Under the pieces are notes generated by a model. The model was not told the origin of the DNA, searched no databases, and saw only the letters and a program-made list of their open reading frames with translations. Positions 1 to 9,361 of a stretch of 64,000 nucleotides of DNA are shown one piece after another. The first letter of the stretch is position 1; the number at the start of each line of letters is the position of its first letter. The DNA lies in NCBI GenBank assembly GCA_020466095.1, contig CM035807.1, forward strand, positions 43,622,286 to 43,686,285, given 5' to 3'. Both the position numbers and the translations under genes were made by a program. This DNA comes from Chlorops oryzae (taxonomy: Eukaryota; Arthropoda; Insecta; Diptera; Chloropidae).

Positions 1-99
1 CTCGTGCGCATTGTCGACGTAAAAACACAATTTGGCACCATGACTCGGCCAGTTACCAAACTTTGCTTGTTGCCGGTCGAATTACCTGAAGAATTATGA
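1..99 (+). pseudogene. BEL-1 pol C-terminus (partial, runs off window)
   Basis: The frame starting at base 1 is open to TGA at 97-99. The translation includes VRIVDVKTQFGT and then TRPVTKLCLLP. This is the conserved C-terminal tail that follows integrase in BEL/Pao polyproteins (family knowledge). The rest of pol lies outside the window. A second ORF with gag-like zinc knuckles follows 100 bp downstream, before the polypurine tract and 3' LTR, so this is the end of pol in an element with a post-pol ORF. Assignment to BEL/Pao is firm; whether pol is otherwise intact is unknown. Confidence 0.85.
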
Positions 100-173
100 C
101 TAGCTCCTCCCCATTCGCAACTCCTCCCCCTCCCCCTTTCTTCCATGTCTAACATCTATTTTTTCATTGAAAT

Positions 174-198
174 CTTGTGTACCTTTCAGCTAGCCAAC
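174..198 (+). promoter_or_regulatory. Candidate 3' splice site upstream of the post-pol ORF
   Basis: A pyrimidine-rich stretch ends in CTTTCAG, with AG at 188-189. The ATG of the post-pol zinc-knuckle ORF follows at 199. The spacing fits a spliced subgenomic mRNA. A consensus donor (CAAG|GTACGT) sits in the 3' LTR of the same element at 7931-7940 and would also be in the 5' LTR. Usage is inferred only. Confidence 0.4.
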
Positions 199-353
199 AT
201 GAATCCGCGCCCGGTCTGCCCGATCTGCCCGGTCGGCGCGCGCCGGCACCATCTTGAAGACTGTGGCCGGTTCCGAGGGTTACCCGCCGAGCTGAGCTTG
301 CGGACGGTGCAAGTGCATAAGTGCTGCTTATCATGCATGGCGGCAACGAAACT
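199..353 (+). pseudogene. BEL-1 post-pol zinc-knuckle ORF, 5' part
   Basis: From ATG 199 the frame encodes a Cys/His cluster starting RPVCPICPVGARRHHLEDC, then a CCLSC pair. This is the C-x2-C...H-x4-C...C-x2-C arrangement seen in BEL/Pao gag zinc knuckles. The block is strikingly GC-rich compared with the AT-rich DNA that follows. Reading stops making sense at the duplicated nonamer AACGAAACT (345-353), where a LINE has inserted. The same frame resumes at 7010-7018 without loss of a base. The role is probably nucleic-acid binding. Its position after pol instead of before it is unusual. Confidence 0.7.
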
Positions 354-563
354 TTTTTTTTTTTTTTTATTTAAACTTTGCTTCTCTTTACTGGATCTTC
401 CTTTAGGTGGGAACTTACAGTAATTCATCAAATCTTATTTTTTAAATATAACTCAACTATTTATACAGAGATATAATAATTTTGATTCCAACGGGCCTCT
501 ATTTGAGACACTGGGCTGCTGAGGACTTATTACTGTTTAGCCGCGTCCGTTGCTAGGATGAGT

Positions 564-836
564 CTTGATCATGCACGAGCGAGGTGCATCAAGCTTAGTG
601 AATCCATTGGTATGATGAGTCTTGATCATGCACGAGCGAGGTGCGTCAAGCTTTGTGAATCCTTGATTGGATAAGCGTACGGTGCGCACGAGCAAGGTGC
701 GTAAAATTGATTGGCTGGAACGGCTACTCTGATGGTAGTTAGGAGCATTGAGTGTTGAGCGTGCACGAGCGAGGTGCCTCAATCTGTATGATTCCTTAAT
801 TGGCCAAACGTCTGACATTCACGAGCGAGGTGCAGA
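564..836 (-). repeat. Five-hairpin array in the Jockey LINE 3' UTR
   Basis: Five units at 564-593, 621-650, 678-703, 755-782 and 811-836 share a GCAC/GTGC upper stem around the loop GAGCGAG. In the third the loop is GAGCAAG, and in the fifth the upper stem is CAC/GTG. Each has a different but self-complementary lower stem: CTTGAT/ATCAAG, CTTGAT/GTCAAG, TAC/GTA, TTGAG/CTCAA and TCTG/CAGA. A short bulge (often CAT or CGT) is always on the same side. The array lies between the end of ORF2 and the poly(A) tail, where LINEs carry RNA that the reverse transcriptase recognises. That role is inferred. Confidence 0.75.
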
Positions 837-852
837 TAACAGAGTATCGGTG

Positions 853-2133
853 TTATGTTTCCAAAATAATAGAAGCGGACGGAAGGTCCTTTCTTCTTAA
901 CCGTGTTCGACGTGTTGTATTGTTAAGGCTTCTTGCCAGCTGATTCGAGTGATTCCTTAGCTTCTCATGATAGGATGATTTTAGGCGAACATTTTCTTCC
1001 TTAATAAGTGGGACTTGCAGATCGCGGTGAATACTTTCATTACGTATGTACCATGGAGCACCTGTAATGATTCTAAGAATTTTCGATTGAGCTCTTTGGA
1101 TTATTTTTATAGAGGATGCGCAGGCATTTCCCCACAACTCAATGCCATAAGACCAGACTGGCTTTAATACACTATTATATAATAGAACTTTATACTCCAT
1201 ATTAAGAGGGGAGCGATAGTTAATTAGCCAGTGAATTTTTGATGCTTTAAGTTTCAGACTGGTCCTCTTTGCTTCGACGTGCTTTCGCCAAGTTAATCGT
1301 TTATCTAAGTGGACTCCTAAGGAGATTACTATTAACTTGGGGGATGGAGACTCCTTTAAGGAGAATAGCAGAGCTTATACCTCTTCTAAGCGTAAATGTA
1401 ATGTGTTTACATTTACCTTCGTTTACATTAATTCGCCAGGTAGAGAGCCAATTTTCAATTAATTGCATATCTTCTTGTAGGATTCTTGATGCTTCCATGG
1501 GATCGCGGTGGCAGCTCAATAATGCTGTGTCGTCAGCAAAAGTTGACATTACAATATTATCTCTAGTGGGGTTGTCGGCTGTTAGAAGAAGGTAAAGAGA
1601 GGGGCCTAATACACTGCCTTGCGGGACTCCTGCTTTAATTTCAAATTTTTCAGTTATAAATTCATTAACTCTTACTCTAAAGAATCTATTTTGGAGGTAT
1701 GATATAAAAATTTCGTGAAAATTTTGAGGGAGTAGGGACTTTATTTTAGCAATAAGACCCCCATGCCACACTTTGTCGAAAGCTTGAGCGATATCTAGGA
1801 ATATTGCAGAACAATATTCTTTTTTTTCGGCGTTACGAATATCACGAGTGATTCGATTTACCTGTTCAATAGTTCCATGTTTTTTTCTAAAGCCAAATTG
1901 ATGAGGAGGGATTAAGTTATTCTCGTGGATGTATGGCGTTATTTTTATAAGAAAAGCTTTTTCAAAGAGCTTAGATAAGCAGGGGAGAAGGCTGTCGTCG
2001 GGTCTTTTCCGGGCTTCAGTATCATCATGATGACCGATTCTTTCCATATCACAGGGAAGTAGGAGAAGCTCACAATAGCATTAAAAAGTCGTGCTGCGTA
2101 CGTAAGAGCAATGTATGGCAATTCCTTGATCAT
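853..2133 (-). pseudogene. Jockey LINE ORF2, reverse transcriptase part
   Basis: This is the reverse transcriptase of the LINE, read right to left. Recognisable pieces are the thumb-proximal block near 2047-2130, palm motif A (FLDIAQAFDKVWHGG), the GVPQGSVLGP block and motif C with an intact FADD (all within 1301-2047). The C-terminal region (WSYGIELWGNA, RIITGAPWYIRNE) lies at 853-1200. The frame changes near 2040 and again between about 1200 and 1310. The fingers region that normally carries the KKAPG motif is missing around 2130. The catalytic aspartates are present, but the protein cannot be made in one frame. Confidence 0.85.
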
Positions 2134-3330
2134 TTATTTTCCTTAATTATGCATTTTATTTCATTGGCATTAAATGTTATAGGAATAATTTGGTTGTTCA
2201 CCTCGCAGAGGGGAAATCTAAGGCCGTTTACCGGTGGGTTTGGTAGAAATACTGAGCACAAGTGTTGAGCAAAGACTGACGCTTTTTCCTCATCACTTCT
2301 TGCCCAGTTTCCTTTTGAATTCCTTAAGGGAGATTCATGTTCTATGGGTGAATTTGTTATTTTGAGAGCTCGCCATAATGACTCTTTCGACGTGCTATTA
2401 GGAGCAAGATTTGAAATGAAACTATAGTTTTTCCTGTCTTGGTCTTCTTGAAGAGCAGTTTTAAGTTGCTTTGAAGCTGTATTGAGTCTAGCTTTAGTTC
2501 CAGGGGACCTATGTTGTTCCCATTCTCTTCTCAATCTACGTTTTTCTCGCAATAATCTTTCAATATGACTATTAGTATGATGAAAATTTCTAACGGCAGG
2601 CTCAAAGGGTTTTGGGGTAGAATGCTCCGCCGCTGAAGTTAATATTGAATTCAGGGTTGCTGCCGCTTTATCGATTTGACTTTCATTACATATTGTATAT
2701 TCGGAGTGTATGTGTGTTGCAACATACTTTTTATAATTAACCCAATTCGTTTTTGCAGTGGTCATTCTTAAAGGGGGGAATGTTGTTCTTATGTTTTCTG
2801 AAATTTCTATTAGTAGAGGACAATGATCTGAGGACATTTCGTAGCAAATCGACGTTGAAATACGCGAATTATCAAAGCCTCTTGTAATGGCAAAGTCTAT
2901 GAGATCTGGTATTTTATTTCGATCTGTTGGCCAATACGTGGGATGTCCGGGCGAAATAAATCCTAGAGTACTGGAGCTATTTATCAGTGTGTTGTATAAT
3001 TGTCTACCCCTTGGAGGGATCAGACGAGAGCCCCAATGGAAGTGTTTTGCATTATAATCGCCTGCTGCTAAAAATTTAGTTCCAAGGGTGTTGAAAAATT
3101 CATTAAAGTGATTTTCGCTGACTGAGAATCGTGGAGGGCAATAAATTGCTGACAAAATGAAATTTGCACAAGTTTCAATAGAAACTGAAGTTGCTTGGAA
3201 GTAATTTTTTGCGAAAGGTTCAACAGGGAAATGTTTAATTCTATTACGAATCAATAAACCTGTTCCTCCATGTGCTTTCCCATCGGGGTGGTTTGTTTTG
3301 TAAAATTTATAGCCTGATAGCGAAAAATTA
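2134..3330 (-). pseudogene. Jockey LINE ORF2, endonuclease C-terminal part and linker
   Basis: This is the APE-type endonuclease downstream of the fold-back insertion. It opens with SLSGYKFYKTNHPDGKAHGG and contains the catalytic AAGDYNAKH (Asp/Asn) and the terminal SSDHCPLL (Ser-Asp-His) motifs. A basic linker (LLREKRRLRREW) leads towards RT. The reading frame is open for about 400 residues and closes at a stop before the RT fragment. The N-terminal endonuclease half is at 5052-5275, 1.7 kb away, on the other side of the inserted element. Confidence 0.85.
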
Positions 3331-5048
3331 CACAAGTTTACAAATAAAGGCCAACTTTTGGACCAGAAAAACTGGATAGCGACCCTATAGGAATTTTTCG
3401 TGCTGATTCCGAATCTGGTACCCGTTTTTCTCTATCACGTCAAGTTTTTGAGAAATCGTTAAATAACGGTTTTTGACATTTTTACCTATAGTCTATGTCA
3501 ATAATGAGGTCGTAGACCCTATATTCCTTAACCGATTTCAAAGTTTTTGGTACTCATATGAAAGAGGAATGACAACGCAACATATCCTTTATACACAAAT
3601 TTGGAATTGATTCAGTAACTTGGAAGCTATAGGGCAAAAAACGCGATGCTGATTTCCAATTTTTAGCGATTTTGTTTAAAAACTTGAAATTCAAATGGTT
3701 ATAATTTCCGAACCAAGGCTGGCATTCCAGGTCTTAATACTTTGAATGAAAGAACAATCAATTGAAAAAGTTTTGAGCCTAAAACAAAAAAAAATCCGTT
3801 GCGTCGTTCTAATTTTATGAGGATTTTTGCTGAAAATGACAAAAACGAATTTTTATTTTTGGTATATTCTTCGCTCGTTCATATGTATATTTCAGTTCGA
3901 ATTGTGTATGTTGGTAAAACTGGCTTAAAAAACATAAAACTTAAATTCTATTTTAAACCTATCTTTAAAGCTAAAACCAATTTAAACTTTAAACTTAAAC
4001 TAAAAATCATGCGTGATGAACATTTTTCGAAACATCTGTCACCTATAGAAGCAGCTGCTTGGTCATCACTTAAAGACGTTGTGGGAAATTTTTTGGGAAA
4101 TAAAAAAAGCGACAACTACATAAAAATAGTTGGAGGACTCTTGAAAAATTATCGAAAAATGGAGTTCGGATGTCACTAAAAATACATTTTCTCCACTCAC
4201 ATTAGGATTTCTTCCCCGAAAACTTGGGCAAAACTAGCGACGAACAAGGAGAGCGCATTCACCAGGACCTACAGAGGATTGAAAAAAATTATAAGGGCTT
4301 TTGGGATGAAGGAATGTTGAGTGACTATTGCTGGTCCCTTATACGCGAAACAGATAGTAAACAATACAAAACGCTCAGTTCAAATTCTGTTCATTTTTAA
4401 AGTTTAAATTGGTTTTAGCTTTAAAGATAGGTTTAAAATAGAATTTAAGTTTTATGTTTTTTAAGCCAGTTTTACCAACATACACAATTCGAACTGAAAA
4501 TATACATATGAACGAGCGAAGAATATACCAAAAATAAAAATTCGTTTTTGTCATTTTCAGCGAAAATCCTCATAAAATTAGAACGACGCAACGCATTTTT
4601 TTTGTTTTAGGCTCAAAACTTTTTCAATTGATTGTTCTTTCATTCAAAGTATTAAGACCTGGAATGCCGGCCTTGGTTCGGAAACTATAACCATTTGAAT
4701 TTCAAGTTTTTAAACAAAATCGCTAAAATTGGAAATCAGCATCGCGTTTTTTTGCCCTATAGCTTCCAAGTTACTGAATCAATTCCAAATTTGTGTATAA
4801 AGGATATGTTGCGTTGTCATTCCTCTTTCATATGAGTACCAAAAACTTTGAAATCGGTTAAGGAATATAGGGTCTACGACCTCATTATTGACATAGACTA
4901 TAGGTAAAAATGTCAAAAACCGTTATTTAACGATTTCTCAAAAACTTGACGTGATAGAGAAAAACGGGTACCAGATTCGGAATCAGCACGAAAAATTCCT
5001 ATAGGGTCGCTATCCAGTTTCTCTGGTCCAAAACCTTGTATACCTGTG
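3331..5048. mobile_element. Fold-back element with ~660 bp terminal inverted repeats and TTA target duplication
   Basis: The segment 3331 to about 3998 is the inverted copy of about 4396 to 5048. The ends read CACAAGTTTACAA on the left and, inverted, CACAGGTATACAA on the right. The arms differ by a few substitutions and a ~10 bp indel close to the end. TTA is duplicated at 3328-3330 and 5049-5051, and removing one copy with the element rejoins the endonuclease frame exactly. A 3 bp TWA duplication is typical of PIF/Harbinger elements. The ~400 bp centre carries a broken ORF of an uncharacterised family. No transposase is visible, so it is non-autonomous. Confidence 0.85.
4009..4398 (+). pseudogene. 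Uncharacterised arthropod TE-associated ORF, C-terminal fragment
   Basis: The centre of the fold-back element encodes LSPIEAAAWSSLKDVVGNFL and, after a frameshift near 4160, a block with HFLHSH, DFFPENLG, DEQGERIHQD and MLSDYCWSL. A TAG interrupts the second block within HSH*DFF. I recall this HFLHSH...FFPENLG...DYCW pattern from many uncharacterised arthropod proteins, but know no function for it. The upstream part of the protein is absent, so the element probably kept only the 3' end of a larger gene. What it does is not known to me. Confidence 0.5.
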
Positions 5049-5051
5049 TTA

Positions 5052-5275
5052 TTTTTATCTGTTAGATGTGTCTCCGAAATAAGCATCACATCAATAGAGT
5101 AGTTTGAGAGGAAATGTGATAATTCTAGCTTACGCTGATTTATACCATTTGCATTCCATGAGGATATAATAAATAAACTCAATTTTGTGCAGTTAAAATT
5201 TGGAGCAACTGGTTTTGTGCTCTTAGTAACTCCTGGAGTGTGTTTTGCATTTGCGACATAAATTGTGTCATACAC
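5052..5275 (-). pseudogene. Jockey LINE ORF2, endonuclease N-terminus
   Basis: The minus frame gives LFIISSWNANGINQRKLELS followed by SNYSIDVMLISETHLTDKNN. These are the first two APE endonuclease motifs (catalytic Asn in NANG, catalytic Glu in ETHL). The frame runs into the fold-back element and continues with nonsense residues encoded by the inverted repeat. It resumes on the far side at 3330. Its upstream edge follows the end of ORF1 closely, as is usual in Jockey-clade LINEs. Confidence 0.8.
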
Positions 5276-5289
5276 TGTGTCAGACTGAC

Positions 5290-6595
5290 TAACATGGATT
5301 CCAAGCTACCGTTCTGCTGTTGAGGAGCAGAATGGGCACTTATGGCAGAGCTAGCAACATTTGCATAGCACATTTCATTAGTCACTGGAACGATGGATTT
5401 ATTAGGTTGTGACAAAATTTGGTTTTGGAATGCATTTTGATTCGGATTATTACGACTGGCTTGCTTTTTTTCTGACATACGATTTTTTAGTTCTTTACAT
5501 ATATACTGGACATCCCCTATAATTTGCTGTGTGATCTCCACCACAGTTGCTGCACTTTTTGTCAGTTTTATTTTTATTACAATTTGCAGAGTTGTAAAAT
5601 TCTCCGCAAACGACGCAGACCATGCGTAGGGTACACTAAGACTTAGTATGGCCATATTTTTGGCAATTAATACATTGGACAGGGCCAGTACGCTTATGAG
5701 GTTCTTCTATTACAACTCAAGATATTGTAGTCCGTAGATTGGATGAGTCTCATTTTTTTTTAAGTTTTAAGTTGTCCGGACTAAGTTCTACTTTGAACAT
5801 CGGCTGTGGGGTTTTATTCCTATTGAAAATGTTCATTACGTTCCTAATTTTAAAGCCTTTTTCTTCTAGGGCTTGTTTAATTTCCACAGGATCTACATCT
5901 GATTCAATGCCTTTAATAACTACACTAAGGCCTTTGCTGCTTTTAAGCTGATACGTGTAAAAGCTTTTTTTGTTGTCGTTAAGGAATTTAGTGACAATTC
6001 TGTAATTATTTACATTATAGACCTGAATTTTGGTCTCATGAACATTTCCTCTAGTAAGAGGCATGACGTGGAAGGACTTCTTTCCAATTAACTGGGTCAG
6101 GCTCGTGACCAAATTGTTGGAGCTACGCTCTCTAAGATATACTGGAGGCGGTTTTGGTGATTTTTCTCCACCATCCTTTGATGTATCAGAGGTCTCAGTG
6201 GGCTCTGTGCTTAGAGCCGCAAATCTATTTCCACTAAAAGCGTTCGATGGGTTAGCGTCAGATTTTGTTTTATTTATTTTCGCTTTGCCCACATTTGATT
6301 TCTGTGGGCTAAGTTTCCTTTTAATCTTAATGTACCGATCCATGCCTGTCTGCACTGCTGGATCACCTACGTTATTAGCAGGAGCTTTTGAACCGCTGTT
6401 AACAGAAAGCTCAACGTCTGTTGTTGATCTCGCAGTCTTGTTGGTTTTTGTATTGGATAATTCCGTGTGAGCAGTGGAATGATTTTGCGAGGGCGGTACT
6501 TCAGGCGCTTTCACTATAAAATAAGCATTTCTGGCATTAGAGCCACTAAAAGAATGCCTTCTTTCAGGATGAAGTTTTAAGTTATCGCGTTGCAT
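5290..6595 (-). pseudogene. Jockey LINE ORF1 (gag-like, three zinc knuckles)
   Basis: ATG 6595 opens 281 residues: a basic, Ser/Asn/Lys-rich N-terminus (residues about 1-140), PPPVYLRERSSNN, then the RRM-like segment with IQVYNVNNYRIV and SVVIKGIESDVD. The product closes at 5750. In other frames downstream the knuckles CINCQKYGH, CVVCGEFYNSANC and CSNCGGDHTANYRGC can be read between about 5690 and 5520, followed by a Gln/Asn-rich tail (5179-5655). At least one frameshift and one stop (at the last Cys of the first knuckle) break the protein. This is the RNA-binding ORF1 of Jockey elements. Confidence 0.8.
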
Positions 6596-7009
6596 ACGTT
6601 GTACCAGTATGCAAAATTTAAATACTGCCCTGGGGCTAGCTTTGAGTCTAGCCTGTAATAGGCAGAGCTCAAAGCTTTATTTTGGTTCTTGTATAGGCTA
6701 AAAGTTTATTCTGGACAGCTTTGGCGAAAGAACAAAGCTACAATGAGAGAAATGATAAATGAAGAGAAAGAAAGAGTGGAGAAAGTCGAAGTTCGGAAAA
6801 TTTATAGATTTCGACTTGGAAATGATACGTCTCACCCGACGATGCTTGAATTCCTCAGTTCCTTAGGAGGATGGACTCCAGAAGAATCGCGCGAGACAGA
6901 GAAATGAATATAAATTACTATTTAATACTTTAAATTTAAATTTTGAAATTTTCGATTTGACGAGCGCGTAAACTTTGATGATCCCGATTAGGGTTGCCAA
7001 CGCGAACTT
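6596..7009 (-). other. Jockey LINE 5' UTR region
   Basis: About 400 bp separate ORF1 from the 5' target duplication. No coding is evident. Jockey-clade LINEs carry an internal promoter here (family knowledge), but I see no clear motif. The presence of this region and of an exact target duplication at 7010 suggests insertion of a near full-length copy. Confidence 0.5.
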
Positions 7010-7538
7010 AACGAAACTGGTGAACGATTGCTGGTGGCCGCGACGGTGCAAGCACTGCGAAGAAGACCACCACCCGCTGCTCCATCAACCGCAATATCGG
7101 CCCCGACCATTGAGGGCCGGTCCGTGACGCCCTCAAACGGAGCCGCCGGAGCTCCTTCCAATGCCCGCACGCCGATCTGCCCCACGCCAGCGCGGCCCGT
7201 CGGCCCTCCGCCGCCAGTCCCGACCACGTAGCCGGACCTCCTGCCAACCGGGGGCCCGCCGTACAGATCGGCCGCCGACGCGACCGAGCATTCAAGCGGG
7301 GACTTCCAGGGTCACCGGCAGAAATAGCCCGCCGCCGCCACGAGATCGCCACCGTCCGCGCAGCATGCCCCGTCGTAATTGCCGGATTCGCTTCGCTCCG
7401 TCGTCCTCTCGGGGATCCAATGAAGGGTTATCTTCCCCGGCGAGCCGAGACCGTTATCAACCCTCCGAGGCAGAGCGGTCCATTACAAGGGAGGCGATAG
7501 AAGAAGTTCAGGAGTTCCTGCGCAGCCGCGAGAGGTAA
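7010..7538 (+). pseudogene. BEL-1 post-pol zinc-knuckle ORF, 3' part
   Basis: The frame broken at 353 resumes after the second AACGAAACT and completes the knuckle with RRCKHCEEDHHPLLH, the second half of a BEL-type zinc finger. A TGA at 7125-7127 interrupts the frame; it sits where a CGA arginine codon would be expected (CpG decay). Beyond it the same frame stays open to TAA 7536-7538 as an Arg/Pro/Ser-rich, strongly basic tail ending ITREAIEEVQEFLRSRER. The stop is only 22 bp before the polypurine tract. Base composition is much more GC-rich than anything nearby. Confidence 0.65.
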
Positions 7539-7560
7539 GCAGGAAAAATTGTTGCGTAGC

Positions 7561-7575
7561 GCAAGGCGGGCAGTA
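7561..7575 (+). other. BEL-1 polypurine tract
   Basis: GCAAGGCGGGCAGTA lies directly before a TGTTA LTR start. BEL-2 has nearly the same sequence (GCAAGGCAGGCAGTA) before its own 3' LTR at 25291. That supports its role as plus-strand DNA primer. Confidence 0.6.
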
Positions 7576-8005
7576 TGTTAAAAGTTTCTGTCGCGCCGCG
7601 TAAACGCCGACATTAATTACTCATTACTTCCCAGAAAAAAGGAACGAAACCGATTATTCCGCGCGTGGAGCGACAGCGATTACCACTAGCTGAATAACGT
7701 CGAACCGAACAACACGTCTTTTTTTTGCGAAACCGGCTCCCGTGCAAATAACGCCAACAAACTAAAATCAAAAAAAAAAAAAAAAACCACAAAAAAAAAT
7801 TCAATAAACTAAAAGACATCCGTCCGTCCGTCCATCCGTCCATCAACAACCGCATCAGCCGATCTTCGAGTTTCCGTCATCCCAGCTCATCGGAGTGGAA
7901 CACCTTGATCTCACCGGCCTCCGACGACCGCAAGGTACGTGCCCCCTTTTTTCCTAAATTGGAATTCCCTCGACGAGGGTGAACTGTACAGTAATGTTTT
8001 AACAT
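7576..8005 (+). mobile_element. BEL-1 3' LTR (right edge uncertain)
   Basis: The LTR begins TGTTAAAAG after the polypurine tract. It contains A-runs, AATAAA near 7803, a short CCGT microsatellite at 7818-7840 and the donor-like CAAG|GTACGT at 7931-7940. A similar donor motif occurs within both BEL-2 LTRs. The 5' LTR is outside the window, so the right end cannot be fixed by comparison; about 8005 is a guess from length and loss of pattern. Confidence 0.5.
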
Positions 8006-9129
8006 ATTTTAGGCTGAGGACAAGGTATGTAAGTATGTGTGCAATCGGCTTAGCCGATGTAAGCTTTTGTACTTGTTTTTATTTTTTTTCCTACAATTAA
8101 TTTTGCAATAAACTTAATTTTTTTAAATGGAAAAATAAAATAATATAAACTAAAAAATTTAAATCCTCTCTCTATTTTTTATATACGATGATTCGTCCCC
8201 CATGGTATCATGCATGATACTGTCACTTATATGTCATCAATCATATCACTCATGACTTTGTTATTCAGAGAGAAGTATATTCCAGCAAAATCTTACAATC
8301 TTGGCTTAAATAGAAAAAAAATTATTCAAGAAATGAAACTCCATTTAATATGCAAACACGTAAGAATAGCATATCTTTAAAACTCATTCCCGCAACAGAA
8401 ACCTGTGACTAAAACAGTTGTTATTTTTGACACAGAACATAAGCGCTAGACTCAAAATATGATTTCTAATTTTTCGACTCGCAAAGCACACAGCCGTTCA
8501 AGTAGATACGTACGTTGATGTGTAAGCACGCACCGTCAAGTTTGCATATATGTACGGCGATATAGGCTAGAACAAAAAACACACACAAAAGGATCGAGGA
8601 TCAATGTGAAAGAGTAGTACATTTGACTATATTGACTATTCTCCATAAGGGCGAACGAGATGTCGGATTTCGGTTTTTGTTTTCGTGCGTACAACTGGAC
8701 AACACCAAATTCACGAATTTCGATTCTTACCCGAGACGATCGCCTGAGAGAAAAAGCTCTTTAAACGCTTTTTCAATTTTGCAATCTCTTCTTATATCGA
8801 AACTCTTTGATACAAAACAACGTGGAAATCCTTGAAAAGTTGCTGTTACGCTGATTGGTACAATAAGTCAAAGAAATTTTTGAATTAAATAATTTTTCCC
8901 CGTATTTTAGGCACGAACTCCGTTGAGAAGTTGATTTGGGACATGAAATATGTATTCCCAAATACTATCTTTTAAGCCTTCAATAAGAACCAAGTTAGTC
9001 CTTTTCATTCATAGTAAATTTTCTTTGAAGACGATTGTATACATATTGTTCTGTTTGTGTTCTTGTTTTGTGAATGATTGAAGGAATTACAAATTAGAAT
9101 TTTAATTCACTAACCAAAACAGTTCTTAC
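8006..9129. other. acj6 intron, no recognised element
   Basis: AT-rich DNA between the BEL-1 LTR and the acj6 POU exon. It contains two short perfect palindromes (ATCGGCTTAGCCGAT near 8043; GTATCATGCATGATAC near 8203). I see no ORF with protein similarity. It does not hold the POU homeodomain exon, which must lie beyond position 1. Confidence 0.5.
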
Positions 9130-9361
9130 CTTTTCTTTTCTCCGGCTGGGAGTACACTCGGCGCATCCGGATCTCTCCTTTTGTTTTTGGCTTGTGCCTC
9201 AGCTTCTTCTAGCCATGCTTGTAAAATTGGTCTCAATGCAATCATATTATTGTGTGACAGTGTTAAGCTTTCAAACCGACATATTGTGCTTTGAGACAGT
9301 GCTCCAACTCCGGGCAATTTAAGGTTTGCCAACGCTTTGCCAACATCAGCCTGCGTTACTC
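9130..9361 (-). CDS. acj6: acj6 exon: end of POU-specific domain and linker
   Basis: The exon is read from 9361 down to 9130. The acceptor is CTTTTTAG before G9361 and the donor AAAAG|GTAAGAAC follows 9130. The translation includes [53 protein letters not shown] and [14 protein letters not shown]. These are the last three helices of the POU-specific domain and the basic start of the linker/homeodomain of class IV POU factors, as in Drosophila Acj6. That protein is a nuclear DNA-binding regulator of olfactory receptor choice and neuronal identity. The exon starts in phase 1, taking its first G from exon 20058-20198. No defect is seen. The homeodomain exon is outside the window. Confidence 0.95.

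Larger units (their letters stand above)
354..7009 (-). mobile_element. Jockey-clade LINE inserted in BEL-1
   Basis: The element lies on the minus strand. Its poly(A) tail appears as the T-run at 354-369 and its 5' end is near 7009. The target-site duplication AACGAAACT is present at 345-353 and 7010-7018. In element order it holds a 5' UTR, ORF1 (gag-like, three CCHC knuckles), ORF2 (APE endonuclease, then reverse transcriptase) and a structured 3' UTR. Amino-acid style (PDGKAHGGTG in the endonuclease, FADD in RT) is typical of the Jockey clade. It is inactive: ORF1 and ORF2 carry frameshifts and stops, the endonuclease is split by a fold-back element at 3331-5048, and part of RT near 2130 is missing. 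Confidence 0.9.

Noticed and set aside
3360..5020. CRISPR-like or satellite array
   Set aside because: The repetition is a single long inverted repeat, not spaced direct repeats; the organism is a eukaryote.
7028..7352. Long minus-strand frames in the GC-rich block
   Set aside because: They are shadows of the plus-strand Arg/Pro-rich tail; high GC removes stops on both strands.
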